A stretch of 64,000 nucleotides of DNA from NCBI GenBank assembly GCA_947579665.1, contig CANPUZ010000072.1, positions 1 to 64,000 of the forward strand. The letters run 5' to 3'. Under the pieces are notes generated by a model that saw nothing but the letters and a program-made list of their open reading frames with translations, searched no databases and was not told the origin of the DNA. The translations under genes and the position numbers were made by a program. Shown here one piece after another: positions 24,066 to 34,861 of the stretch (within the stretch, counting starts at the first letter, position 1; each line of letters opens with the position of its first letter). The DNA comes from Sympetrum striolatum (taxonomy: Eukaryota > Arthropoda > Insecta > Odonata > Libellulidae).

Positions 24066-24994
24066 CACCTTTATTGTTGTTCGATGCATTATTAATTCGA
24101 ATTTTTTTGTCTTTAAGGATTAATGGAGATCTGCAATCGATTCACAAATCGATCGATCGATTCATTTATGGAACTCTTAAACTGTTTTTTGTAGTCCTTC
24201 TCTCGAACGCAATTAATTAGTAGAATACGGTGGGAAAACAGTATAGCAAAGCCGGGCTCGCATTCGTCAGTATTGATCTGATCATCCTATTGAGTAATAG
24301 AATTTTTTGCTATCAAATTTAAATTTATTTACCGAAAATTTTAATAATCCACATAATATATTGGATTTTATTACAAATGTTTATGGAATTATGACTCCAC
24401 GGATTTATTGTCCCAATTCAGAAAGAGAGAAGAAATTTGTTGAGAAGTTTGAATCTTTATCATTTTGCAATAGTTTTCTGTTCTTCTCAAGTCTACGGAA
24501 TGAGTGTTAAGTTCAGTATCTCTCTTACCAGAATAACATTCATTTCTTACCGAAATCCTTTGTAATTTTAATATTAAGTGATACTTTTTTCAGGAATCTC
24601 ATTCAAATTTAAAGAACAGGTATTGAGAACAACATTTAGTCAATCATTCATAACCTCTTTACACTAACCAATTGGAATTCATGACCTTTTGTCACAAACG
24701 AATCTATGAGAATTGGAAGAAATTTTAGCAAACACTTATTCTAATTGTAAGGATTAAATTTCGGAATTGATTCTCCGATTGATACTTCTTATAAAGTTAA
24801 CCAGATTTTTAAAATCTTTAACGGAAATGTGTTTTCAAAATAACGGATTTCCTCATTTGGAAAATTATTATTTTTTTTTATACATACAGATAACTGATCT
24901 CTTGAGGAAAATACTTATTACTTTTAGACATACGATGGTAATGAAGTTTTACTTAGCAGAGGAAAGCGTGTGACTTAAAAAATTTTGTGCGAGA

Positions 24995-25140
24995 AGGAAA
25001 AAAATAGTGACTTGGCTGGGACTCGAACCTAGGTCTCCTACCTAGTAAGCAGCTCGGACGTTTAGTGGTCAGAATACCCGTCCGGAAAGTGAGGGACCAG
25101 GGTTCGAATCCCAGTCAAGTCACTATTTTTCACTTCTCGT
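24995..25140. mobile_element. Double-headed tRNA-like element, copy 3 (best preserved)
   Basis: The left end 'aaaatagtgacttggctggg' is mirrored by 'cccagtcaagtcactattt' on the right. The minus-strand half has box B ('ggttcgagtccca' read on that strand). The plus-strand half is nearly complete, with box A ('tttagtggtcagaatac') at about 25060 and box B ('gggttcgaatccc') at about 25099. The two heads face each other. A badly decayed fourth relative lies near 27990-28100 in the duplicated block. Confidence 0.7.
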
Positions 25141-25829
25141 AAACACCTTTTTTGTTATTCGATGCATTATTGATTTGGATTTGTTTGTCTTTAAGGATTA
25201 ATGGAGAGCTGCAATCGATTCATATCGATACTGCCCAGGCGTGATGTGACTTCGCAGAGAGAAAGCAGCACCGGAGATGGAGACGTCACGACGGAGTTCA
25301 AATTTAGGGTAATGATAACTTTTAATTACCCCGAATTACTCTTAATTACTCGCTGTACTTCACCTTTCAGACTTTTGAAACACAGAAACATTGAAGTACG
25401 TCTATTCAACGATCTTAATCTTAAAAATGTACTTGGTTCTAGTTAGTATAATGTTCCACTCGTACGTATTGTGGTAATTATCAACCACCTGTTTGGAGTG
25501 TAATTTCAAATACACCAGTGAATTACAACGTCAAAGACGACGGAATGAGCTTAATTTTCAAAAAATTTAATATTAAATTTATTTAACGAATATATAAATA
25601 ATGCAGACAATTATTGGATCTTTCAATAGAAATTTTCACTTTTAATCATTTAAACTCTGACATTAAACGATTGAGAGTTGAGTTCAACAATCGCTTTTGT
25701 CGTTAAGGAATTGTTTAGGCCCACGAAATTACACAAACGTTCCTTAATTTGTGTCCTAATTCTCGCTGTTTCTGCTCGAATACGATACTTTATGACTAAA
25801 ATAAGAGTCTTTGTTCATTCTTGTTTCTT

Positions 25830-26080
25830 TTCGTGTTCATCTTGACTTCGTAGGACCATTATTTCTGATTGAATTCCACAAAAGAAAAAAGGTCTGCAGT
25901 CGATCAAAACGAACTCTACGTGCATTTCGTTTACGAGAGACGATTTGAATCTTTGTTTTGTAAGTGTTTTGAAAAATTGGAAAATGTTTACACATTTGGT
26001 GAAACATCGTTGCAATCTTTAAAAAAGTGAAAATTTGACTATGTTTTCCCAAGCTTTGAGTATTTGTAGTCGAGAAACAG
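25830..26080. repeat. Dispersed repeat, also present near 51.05 kb
   Basis: About 25840-25935 shares ordered words with about 51050-51145 on the same strand: 'gaccatt', 'tgcaaaagaaa'/'cacaaaagaaa', 'gtctgca', and a final 'tacgtgcatttc'. It looks like two old copies of an uncharacterised interspersed repeat. Confidence 0.45.
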
Positions 26081-28920
26081 TTAAATGTTCGACCGAAATT
26101 TCTCGTTTTTGCTCTTTTTCGTATATTTCATGCTGAATTGGATAATTTTTATCACATTTGGTTTAATCTCGTCGGAATCAATAATACGAGAACAAATTGT
26201 ACTACGTTATTCAAACTTTGTGTATTCTTAAGCGAAACAAAAAACGTAAATTTTCCACTGAAATATCGCATGTTTCATCTTTTTTTCTTAAACATTTTGA
26301 TAAAGTAGATAAATCATGTATTATCTCGATGGATCTTTTCAATAGTTTTACACCCGGATTTACCCAAGTTTTGCCGATACAATTATTTCAATACTGTATC
26401 GGTAATTGAATTTATATTAACGTTTTGACTTTTAATTTATAATAAAATAATGAGAACTATTGAAGACATTTCCTAGTAATACTGCATCTCTTTATTTTCC
26501 GGTATCCGATACTTGGAATGATCCTCGTCTGATAAATACTCCGCTGGTTTTTCTCACCGATTGGGAAAGTGAATCTCTGAGGCAAGTGAAAGTCACGACC
26601 TCGGTCACAAGACAGCTGATTTTCTAAAAGTTGGTAAACAAGGATAGTGCGTGAGTTAATTTTTATATTGAAGTTTTTTGAAAATTCGAATGGAAAAATT
26701 TTATTGATAATCTCCCATTCTAATGCTTAATCCTAAATTAGTCCCGTAAAAAATACACGTAATTTGTCTCTTGGGGAAAAAATGACCAAATAATTCTCTG
26801 AATTTTTAAGACCTCATTCAATGATAAATCATTCGATTAAGTTTATCGTAGTTCAAAAATCATTATTTAAAAACAGAAATGTATTGATACTTTTCCTATT
26901 ACTGAAGAACTGGAATTCGGTGAAACTGAAGGTCAAGGGACAGCTGTTTGTTTTGAGATTACAAGGCAATTTCATTTTCCTCATGCTAGAAAGCATTTTG
27001 CGCTCACCTTGACCTTCTTTACCAGAACTACTCTTGCTTTCAATACATTTATATTTGTTGAATCATCGACTCAAATTTCTAACTTTCATTTCCGACTTTT
27101 AGAATAAATTTTCTAAGTAATTTAGTCGCTGATCATGTTTGAACGGATGATAAGGAATTGAGGATGAGTAATTTTTAAAATCAGTCACCAATGAGTGTCC
27201 TTTAGCTTTGAATTAGCACTTATGCTTCAGCTTTACTTTCCCTACCTTTTTAAACACTCATGCATTGTCTTAGGAGATATCACTATCGGTTATCCTAACG
27301 TATTTTATGATTCAAATTCATTGGCGAGCCTAGTGTTACATACGATTACTTTAATCTTAATCTACAGAAAATAATTAACAGGAGTTTTTATCGTCATTTT
27401 TGCTACGCTGACTTTCCGTGCACATTAAGTGAAAATTGAAACACCGTTCGTGTGACAAGATCCAGGAGCTTGAATTTTTATCGTTTCTTAAAGTGTTTTC
27501 AGTTCTTCTCAAGTGTATGAAATAAGACCTTAAGTTCAATATCTCTCTCATCAGAATTATGTGTATTCTTGACCAAATAACTTTACAATTTAATAATAAG
27601 ATGTGCTATTTGAGGTATTTTAATTTAATTTGGAATAAGACAGTATTGAGAAAACAATCAAATAATGGTTATCTTCCTTCGTAAATGATTGTCTTTTCAT
27701 CAGATTTGAATTGTGTCAAATAATAATTCTCATTTTAAAGAATGAATTTCTGAATTGATTCTCTCTGATTGATATTTTGCGTTAAGATTACAAGATTTAA
27801 AAAATAATATGAAAGGAGATATGTTTCCAAAGTAACGTATTTCCTCATTCAACAAATTAATAATTTTATCGCGTATATGCTACTGGCTGTAAAATAATTT
27901 ACTCCATTCTTATAAATAAACGATGGAAATAAAGTTTGACTTAATAAAGGAAAGCATGCGACTTAACCAAAGCGTTGTAGAGAAAGTAGAAAAGTGGATT
28001 CCTAGTGAAAGCCTAGGATCCGAACCAAGGTTTTCCATTTTCCAGGACGTGGCTCGTAGGCATATTGGATAAAATTCTAGTAGTTAGAATAAGACTATTT
28101 AGTTAAACATAGTTTAATGATTATTTTCTTTGGATGCATTATCAATTTTCATTTTCGATTTTTTTTCCTTAAGGTTTGAGGAGAGCTCTAATCTATTTAC
28201 ATCGATATTGCCCAGGAAACAACTCAATCAAAAGCTACTGGCGCAGAGAAAAACCATTACTGAAGATACTCATGGAGACGCCGGAATTCCAACTTAATAA
28301 GAATAGAATGAGAATTAATGAGAGAGAATTTGAGGTAATGAGAATTTTCTGAAGCTTATGGTTTTTGCTTTCCGATACTAAATTCTGTTGTAAATTCTGA
28401 TTTTTAATGGATAAGGTATACTACAGTTATTATCAAAATTATCCTGAAACTAACTTATATATTGACTACAAAATAACATGCAAAGTTTTAGGTACTTGCT
28501 AGACCTAATTTTGTTAGAAATTATAGGCCAGTCATAGGTCAGTTTGACTCGAATTTTCTAAGTTCAATTACGTATTCTAAATTGATGCCAATGATTTCGT
28601 TTTCGAGAATTTACTTTGCTTTTGTTTTTCACGGTTCAATTTACGACTTTTAGAATAAATCGGTGAAGTAATTCAGTCGTGTGTCTTTCCTTTCGTACGA
28701 TGGCTACGAATAAAGAATCTGTTATTTTTTTAATCAGTCATTAATGAGTGTTCTGTTACTTTGAATTACAACTTAGGATCGAGTTTTGTACCTTCTTAAA
28801 TATGCTTCCATTGTTTTAGGAGAAACCACTAACGGCAACCATAGAGAAAATCGAGTTTTCAAATTCATTGGAGAGTCCAATGGTAGAAATAATTCTTAAC
28901 TTATTAAAAATAACCCGCCC

Positions 28921-30520
28921 ACAAAGATGCATTTCATTTCAGTAAATTTCAGTTCGTTGTCCATTACATGCTCTGATAACCCTCAATTAGTTGCGAGTGG
29001 TCAATATGAAGCGTATTTCCTTCGGTAACAAAGAAACCAATGAAGGTATTTCAACCAAATTTTCGTTATGTAAAGATATTTGCTATGGTATAATCTGCAA
29101 ATTTAGTTAAATGCGAGTGTTAAAAAGTAAGCAATTTTATCAGTGTTACCAATTTTACGAAAATAATTTTTAATGATGATCTAAACCAATGTTCAATAAT
29201 TTAAAATGCCTTTACAAGAACTAATTAATTGCTAAGAATAAAAAAATACTGTACGCATCGCCAACTGAGAAAAATTTCTAAAACATATTTTTGTGGATAT
29301 TTTAATGATTTTACCAAACATTTTTTGAATGCAACTGATGAGCAAAATGATTGAAATGCTCTTAGGGTTAAAAATCTTTATTAAAGCTCACTGAGTAAAT
29401 TTATATTAATGTAATTCTATTAAAGTAATAAGGAATCATGCAGAAAACTTTTGAATAATTACTTTTTAAAAGTTGGTACTCCAGTTTTGTGCAGTTTATA
29501 GGCTGTATAAAGTTTAAGAATGTAAATTTATAACAGCTTAGAGAAAATAATATTAATACGCCAAAAATGTAGCATCATAAAAAATACTTTCATTAAATAA
29601 AACTAATATAGGTAACACTGATAGGGATAAATGTCCCATTTTTTAATATATCTTATCGTTTTGTCATAGTTTCGAAACCATTTAAATGAAAGTTTCAAAA
29701 AAATTCGTTAGTTTACTTTCGTGCAATATTTTCACTAAATAACGAGCTATTAACTAAATGAATCCTCTACTACATATTTCATTAGTTTTTAACCCTTAGG
29801 TCAATTCTTAATAGTAAAAATTAAAAGTTTAAAAGTTACTGCAATTTTGATAAGCAGTTAAACATTTTATTTAATGCATATATGATGCTAGAATATATTA
29901 CTTTAAAATGTTTGAATTATTTTTTTATAGAGTCATTCATGCACAATAATAAATTGAATTGATTAACTGTGAAAGAGGTTTTGAAAATACAAAGAATGTT
30001 TGGGTTATTTTTACTCCACACGAATAATTACTTAATGTTTTTGTCACCACTAACTATGGGTCAACTCTTGCCTATCTACTTAATCTGTTGTAACGATATC
30101 TTCCCTTAAATGAAAAGACGACGCAAATATATAAATAAATCGCGATGTTACAGCCGTAAATTTAAGTATTTCGGCTACTAAAAGATTCAAATTCGAGGTA
30201 ACCTATCAAAATGTTGACTCATTCATAAGCTGTCTGAAGGATTCGTCCTATTAAAATTATTATTTTAACTACCAAATTCCGCCATCAAGAGTGACGGAGA
30301 GAAAACTAAATCTATTCCCGTGCTTGTTAAGCCAAATTAAAACATAAATTATAGAAGATAGAAAAGAAAAGCTGAATTTTCAATATACTTCTGTGTATAT
30401 AATGATACAGTCTAGGCATTAATATTACTGTTTTCCTTGGAACTATGCTAATAATTACTTTTCTATCTATACAAAATAATTGGATAGGAAATTAAAGATT
30501 CATTTCCGTAATTTTCCTTC
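28921..30520. other. Non-coding, nothing recognised
   Basis: Strongly AT-rich, without exon, tRNA or repeat signals that could be supported. Confidence 0.4.
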
Positions 30521-30525
30521 CATAG

Positions 30526-30639
30526 GACTTCTTGGTGCCCTTCAAAAAGCAGGAAAAAGAATTCACGGCCAAGCGAAAGAAGATGGAAGAAGTTGCACAG
30601 CGCATCCAGGGGCGAGAAGGAGTTGAGGTTCTTCCATAA
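30526..30639 (+). other. Doubtful terminal exon
   Basis: A GC-richer island follows a pyrimidine-rich acceptor ('ttccttccatag', AG at 30524-30525). In one phase it reads a charged, coiled-coil-like tail starting DFLVPFKKQEKEFTAKRKKM and ends at TAA (30637-30639) after 37 codons. A second phase is also open to about 30724, and the minus strand is open too, so the frame is not decided by the sequence alone. I do not recognise the peptide. Confidence 0.3.
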
Positions 30640-30675
30640 ACCTCTAATGCATCGCTCTACCCCGGAAGACGAATC

Positions 30676-31205
30676 AGAAGTGAAATACTTTTTTTTCTTC
30701 CGTGCCAAAATATATTTTGAATTATGAATATTAAAATATTTTTGAGGACTGAATTTGTATAGTGTTCTATGACCTGATTTGTGTATAATATGGATTTTAG
30801 AAACTTTGCGACCTTAGCCAAGCAATTGCAGAATGTATAGATTTTTTACGATGTGTCAGGTGGGGATATGAATAATTTGTAGATTCTTCACCTTTACGAT
30901 GAATTACCCATATTTGTCCTGATGTTTGATTTCGAAAATGAATAAGAAGTGAAAAACAATATTTTTCTCCCGAGCCAAACTATATTTTTAATTATGTAGA
31001 GTATACAAGTTTGTAAGGCCGGAATTTGTAAAGTGTTCCTGACTTTAAATGTATATACTATATAAAATATTGCATCCTTTGCCAAACCAACTATTGCTGA
31101 ATGTATAGATATGTTACCATGTGTAAGGCGGGGATATGTATAATTTATGAACTTTGTACCTTTACATTCAATTACCCCTATTTTACCTATAATCTTATTC
31201 AGAAG
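30676..31205. repeat. Two-copy tandem duplication, 269-bp unit
   Basis: Copy 1 starts at the 'agaagtgaaa' word at 30676 and copy 2 at 30945. Shared later words include 'gaatgtatagat', 'ggggatatg' and 'cctttaca'/'cctttacg'. The array directly follows the doubtful exon and may lie in a 3' untranslated region if that exon is real. Confidence 0.7.
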
Positions 31206-31443
31206 AAAGAATAAAGAATGAATGATGGTAGATGCTTATGGTAGAGGAAGGGAAGGAAGCAATTGATTGGGAGAGGGGCGGAATTGAGTGCGTAGTGGGC
31301 GTTATAGAGAAATGGATTTTATTGGGAAGGGCAGACGATTCGAAGTCAATGGGCCATAAAGTTGGGAGTGGGATTAAGGGTCTAGGTGAAGCAGTGGCAA
31401 GGAAATGTGGGAATGATCGGGATAGCGAGAGGGATAGGGTGGT

Positions 31444-31862
31444 TGGCTTTCGAGGGTGGGTGCGGTAGAGGGTTGGAGGGGAGCGGGTGAGGAAGAGGGT
31501 GGGATGGGAGCGGGTGAGGTAGAGGGTGGGATGGGAGCGGGTGAGGTACAGGGTGGGATGGGAGCGGGTGAGGTAGAGGGTGGGATGGGAGCGGGTGAGG
31601 TAGAGGGTGGGATGGGAGCGGGTGAGGTAGAGGGTGGGATGGGAGCGGGTGAGGTAGAGGGTGGGGTTGGAGCGGGAGGGGTAGAGGGTAGGGTTGGAGC
31701 GGGTGGGGTAGAGCGTTTATTGGGAGCAGGTGAGGTAGAGGGTGGTGTAGAGGGTGGGGCGGTAGCGGTTGGGGTAGAGGGTGGGGTATAGGGTGGTAGG
31801 GGAGTGCGTACGGTAAAGGGAGGGATGGGAGTGGGTTGGGTGGAGGGTAAGATGATTGTGCG
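31444..31862 (+). repeat. G-rich minisatellite, 27-bp unit
   Basis: About ten recognisable 27-bp units built around 'gggatgggagcgggtgaggt' run from about 31480 to 31750 and then degrade to about 31860. Because 27 is a multiple of three, the array stays open and translates as repeated MGAGEVEGG. That is a by-product of the unit length, not evidence of a protein. Dense runs of three or four G on the plus strand give clear G-quadruplex potential. The flanks are AT-rich. Confidence 0.9.
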
Positions 31863-32689
31863 AGGGTTCCAAATTATACTAGGTCAACTGTAAATTCACA
31901 AAACAAATGCCGATTTTTACGTAACTTGCTCAGAAAAAAGGATTTTTTCACTATTTGGAGAGATCAAGGTAAGATATTTAAAATTAGTCCAATTCAACGA
32001 AATATTTTGAAGAAATTCAAGTTTTACTATAGCAAATGAAATTTTGGTTTCATATTTAGAAACAGCTTTATAATAATTCTAATTTTCAAAACATTAACTC
32101 GAATGAAAATTTACAAATAGCAAAAGTTTGACATTTTTTCAAAACTTCCAAATTGTGGTTAAAAAATAAACAAATAAAAAAAATTGATGATGATGGAAAT
32201 AGAAGGTCGAGTTAAAATTTTAAAATTTGTGTTGAAATCCAGTTCCTTGCCCTGAACTTTCGGTAGCTTCCAATCTTCAAGACTGAAGGAAAAAACAATT
32301 TAACTCTCACCACAGAATTTTATCTTTTTTAATCTAAACATTCCAGTTCACCCCCATTGCACTGGGAGAGAACACGATCGCAGCAAATCGAAGTCTGTTC
32401 CATTTAGTACAGTAAACGACTCTAATCAATTCCTTCCACATTCAAAGAGTAGCAAATAATCAAAATATGTGAAAACGGATGCTTTTATCTTAATTCAATC
32501 TCTCTTTGATTATCAAATTTCTGAAAAAGACGAGATTCTACTAAGCAAAATCCTGTTCGTGCTAATTCAATGGAAATTATGGACATAGTTAGTTTAATCT
32601 TGTTAGTTCTGTTTTTCTATCATATATATTATTTTTATTATATACATAATAGTATTTGTGTGTATATGTATTTAATTTATCCATTAGCC
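31863..32689. other. Non-coding, nothing recognised
   Basis: AT-rich sequence between the two minisatellites with no supported feature. Confidence 0.4.
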
Positions 32690-33320
32690 AAAAAAGCGAA
32701 AGCATCATCCATGAGCCAAAAGGGCGGAAGTACAATCCATGAGCCAAAAGAGCAGCAGCACCAGCTAGTAGCCAAAAGAGCGGCAGTGCTATCAATGAGC
32801 CTATAAGGTGGCTGTACCATTCAGGAGGAAAAGGGAGGCAGTACCATTAAATACCCAAAAGGGTGGCCGTACCATCCATGAGCCTATAAGGTGGCTGTAC
32901 CATCCATGGGCAAAAAGGGTGGCAGTACCAACCATGAGCCAAAAGGTGGCTTTACAATCCCTGAGCCTAAATGGCGGCAGTACCAGCCATTAGCCTAAAA
33001 GGCGTAAGAATCATCCATGAGCCAAAAGGGTAGCAGTACTATCCATGAGCCAATGGGGTGGCAGTACCATCCATTTTCCTAAAAGGCGGCAGTACCATCC
33101 ATGAGCCAAAAAAGCAGCAGGGCCAACCATGAGCCAAATGGAAGGCAGTACCATCCATGAGCCAAAAGGGCGGCAGCACCATCCAAAAGCCAACAAGGCG
33201 GCAATACCATCTATTAGACTAAAAGGCGAAACTATCATCTATGAGCCAAAAGAGCGGCAGTACCAACCAGGAGCCAAAACGGCGGCAGTAGCATCCATGA
33301 GCCAAAGTGGTGGCAATAAT
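32690..33320. repeat. Degenerate minisatellite, 28-bp unit
   Basis: More than twenty degenerate units carry the words 'catccatgagccaaaag' and 'ggcggcagtac'. Spacing between successive 'atgagcc' words is mostly 28 bases, with some shorter or longer units. The unit is not a multiple of three, so the open frames seen on both strands are accidental. The array is GC-richer than its flanks. Confidence 0.9.
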
Positions 33321-34150
33321 ATATCTCTTTCTGCGCTCAGCAACACAATTGCATAATGCAGTTGCCATTGACCGATATTTTATAATTTATAGAGCATTTC
33401 TGTTTCATTCTTAACATATACATTCAATTAGAAAGTGTTCTTCTTCATCAAGTCTTGACTGAGGCCATATTAACAGTCGTCAGGGGAACTGGCCGTTAAT
33501 AAACACCAAATTAAATACTTTTTTCGATTTTTTCCTCAAAATTCTCGTGATTTTGAAGACTACAAAATGATATTTCACGACCAAGATAACAATCTCTGAT
33601 CAATCTCTATTCTGTTGGAACTCAAGTCGATTTCGTAATACTGTTATTTCTAATTTGATTTTGTACATGAGGGATTCATGCAAACTTATAAGAATGGACT
33701 TAAATTCAGAGTGTCAGACATTTGTGTATATTTGAAACTAGACGTTACTAGTAGCTGAAATTCTAGTCTACATCTTTTAGCGTTTGAATACAGTAAATTT
33801 CCGAGAGAATCCCTTTTAATGCAGTTTTAAAGCAGTATCCGTGGCTGAGGGAATGACGGTAATAGGGTATGTGTAAACAAAGTGTATGACTAATCAGATG
33901 AATACACATAAATATGCCAAAGTTTTCATATTGATATGGTTCTCTAACTCAAACGGTTAGTTCTGAAGGAAGCGACTAAGAAAAATTGGCATACTTGTCT
34001 ATATTACACCATTTGCAGTTCCCTTTGTGGTACCAGTACAATTTAGGAAACCATTGTGCTGTTAAATATTGATAGAGATTTTTTACATAATTAAAAACAT
34101 TGTTAGCTGATGAGATGCATTTTCAAAGCTTTATTTTGAATAACTAATTA
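33321..34150. other. Non-coding, nothing recognised
   Basis: AT-rich sequence without a supported exon or repeat. Confidence 0.4.
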
Positions 34151-34154
34151 AATA

Positions 34155-34430
34155 GTTAATTTGCATTACAGTCTGGGTCCTGGAGGAAATTATGGAAAGT
34201 GGAACGCAGATCAACAAATTTTAGCTGTTGTGTCCTATTCAAATAGAGATCATGGTTTAAATGAAAGTGTCCGAATTTATAACATCTCAAGGATTACTGT
34301 AAAAAGGCTGAAAATGAGAACAAAAGCACAAACGGGGAAATAAAAATTTTAAGACGCAGTATTTTTGGAAAAAATTTAAGCGGAATTAGAATAATACATC
34401 CTTAAATATGAAGAAATGATGCTTAGAGCA
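34155..34430 (+). pseudogene. Fragment of a pogo-type transposase (Psq-like helix-turn-helix)
   Basis: The frame reads WNADQQILAVVSYSNRDHG and then LNESVRIYNISRITVKRLK. This has the layout of a Psq/CENP-B-type N-terminal helix-turn-helix: a first helix after a Trp, then 'YNIsrxTvkR' as the recognition helix. The frame stops at 34341-34343. Beyond it, interrupted, come residues resembling the 'ELE..YILKYEEMM' linker that follows in pogo-type proteins. The catalytic domain is absent. The fragment is cut off by the reverse transcriptase fragment that follows directly. Confidence 0.55.
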
Positions 34431-34790
34431 TTATTCTACCTTTATTTATTTTGTTCAATAAGTCTCTTTCCTCTGGAATTTTCCCAAGCAGATGGAAAAT
34501 GAGTTATGCCGTACCAATGTATAAGAAAGGTGACAAATCGAAAATGAAAAATTACAGACCAATTGTCATACAGTCCTCTTTAGCCAAGTTATTTGAAAAA
34601 CACGTTTTATATTTAATATCACCACAACTGAATATTATTATTTGTCCACAACAGCATGGTTTTTGTCGAGGAGAATCTACAGCCACCATTCAGTGGTCTA
34701 CACTAAACAGATTTACAAGTCATTTGAAAATAATAATCAGTTGGACTCAGTATATTCTGACTTGTTACTGAATAATTTGTGATATTAGCT
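34431..34790 (+). pseudogene. Jockey/I-type LINE reverse transcriptase fragment
   Basis: The frame contains FNKSLSSGIFPSRWK, then YAVPMYKKGDKSKMKNYRPI, then SSLAKLFEK and PQQHGF. These are the classic N-terminal blocks of Jockey-clade reverse transcriptases: the 'P..WK...vpi.KkGdk..v.NYRPIs' and 'q.GFr.g.St' blocks. A shift of frame then exposes an 'NQLDSVYSDL' segment, the region just before the first catalytic Asp block. Palm motifs beyond this are missing. Only about 120 of the expected 450 or more RT residues remain. Confidence 0.75.
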
Positions 34791-34861
34791 TCCATATTTG
34801 TGTTATTTTATACTTGTTAAATCCTATTGTTTATTGTATTTTATACTTTTAAATTCCGTTA

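Larger units (their letters stand above)
24450..28920. repeat. Diverged tandem segmental duplications
   Basis: Three kinds of ordered similarity are seen. About 24560-25330 matches about 27600-28350 (for example 'gaattgattctc', 'tttcctcatt', 'gaggaaagc'-like, 'agctgcaatc'/'agctctaatc', 'gatactgcccagg'/'gatattgcccagg'). About 23760-24230 matches the middle of both. About 27060-27400 matches about 28610-28920 ('gacttttagaataaa', 'aatgagtgt', 'ttaggaga'). Divergence is high and indels are frequent, so this is an old duplication roughly 3 kb apart. No gene was recognised inside. Confidence 0.6.

Noticed and set aside
23870..25140. CRISPR-like or other prokaryotic repeat array
   Set aside because: The repeats carry tRNA boxes and inverted ends and are irregularly spaced; the whole window is eukaryotic.
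31456..31791. Repetitive open frame translating as MGAGEVEGG units
   Set aside because: The frame is kept open only because the minisatellite unit is 27 bp. There is no start context, splice signal or similarity to support a protein.
32589..33356. Several open frames on both strands with repeated peptide words
   Set aside because: They are different phases of the 28-bp minisatellite; 28 is not a multiple of three and both strands are open, so they are artefacts.
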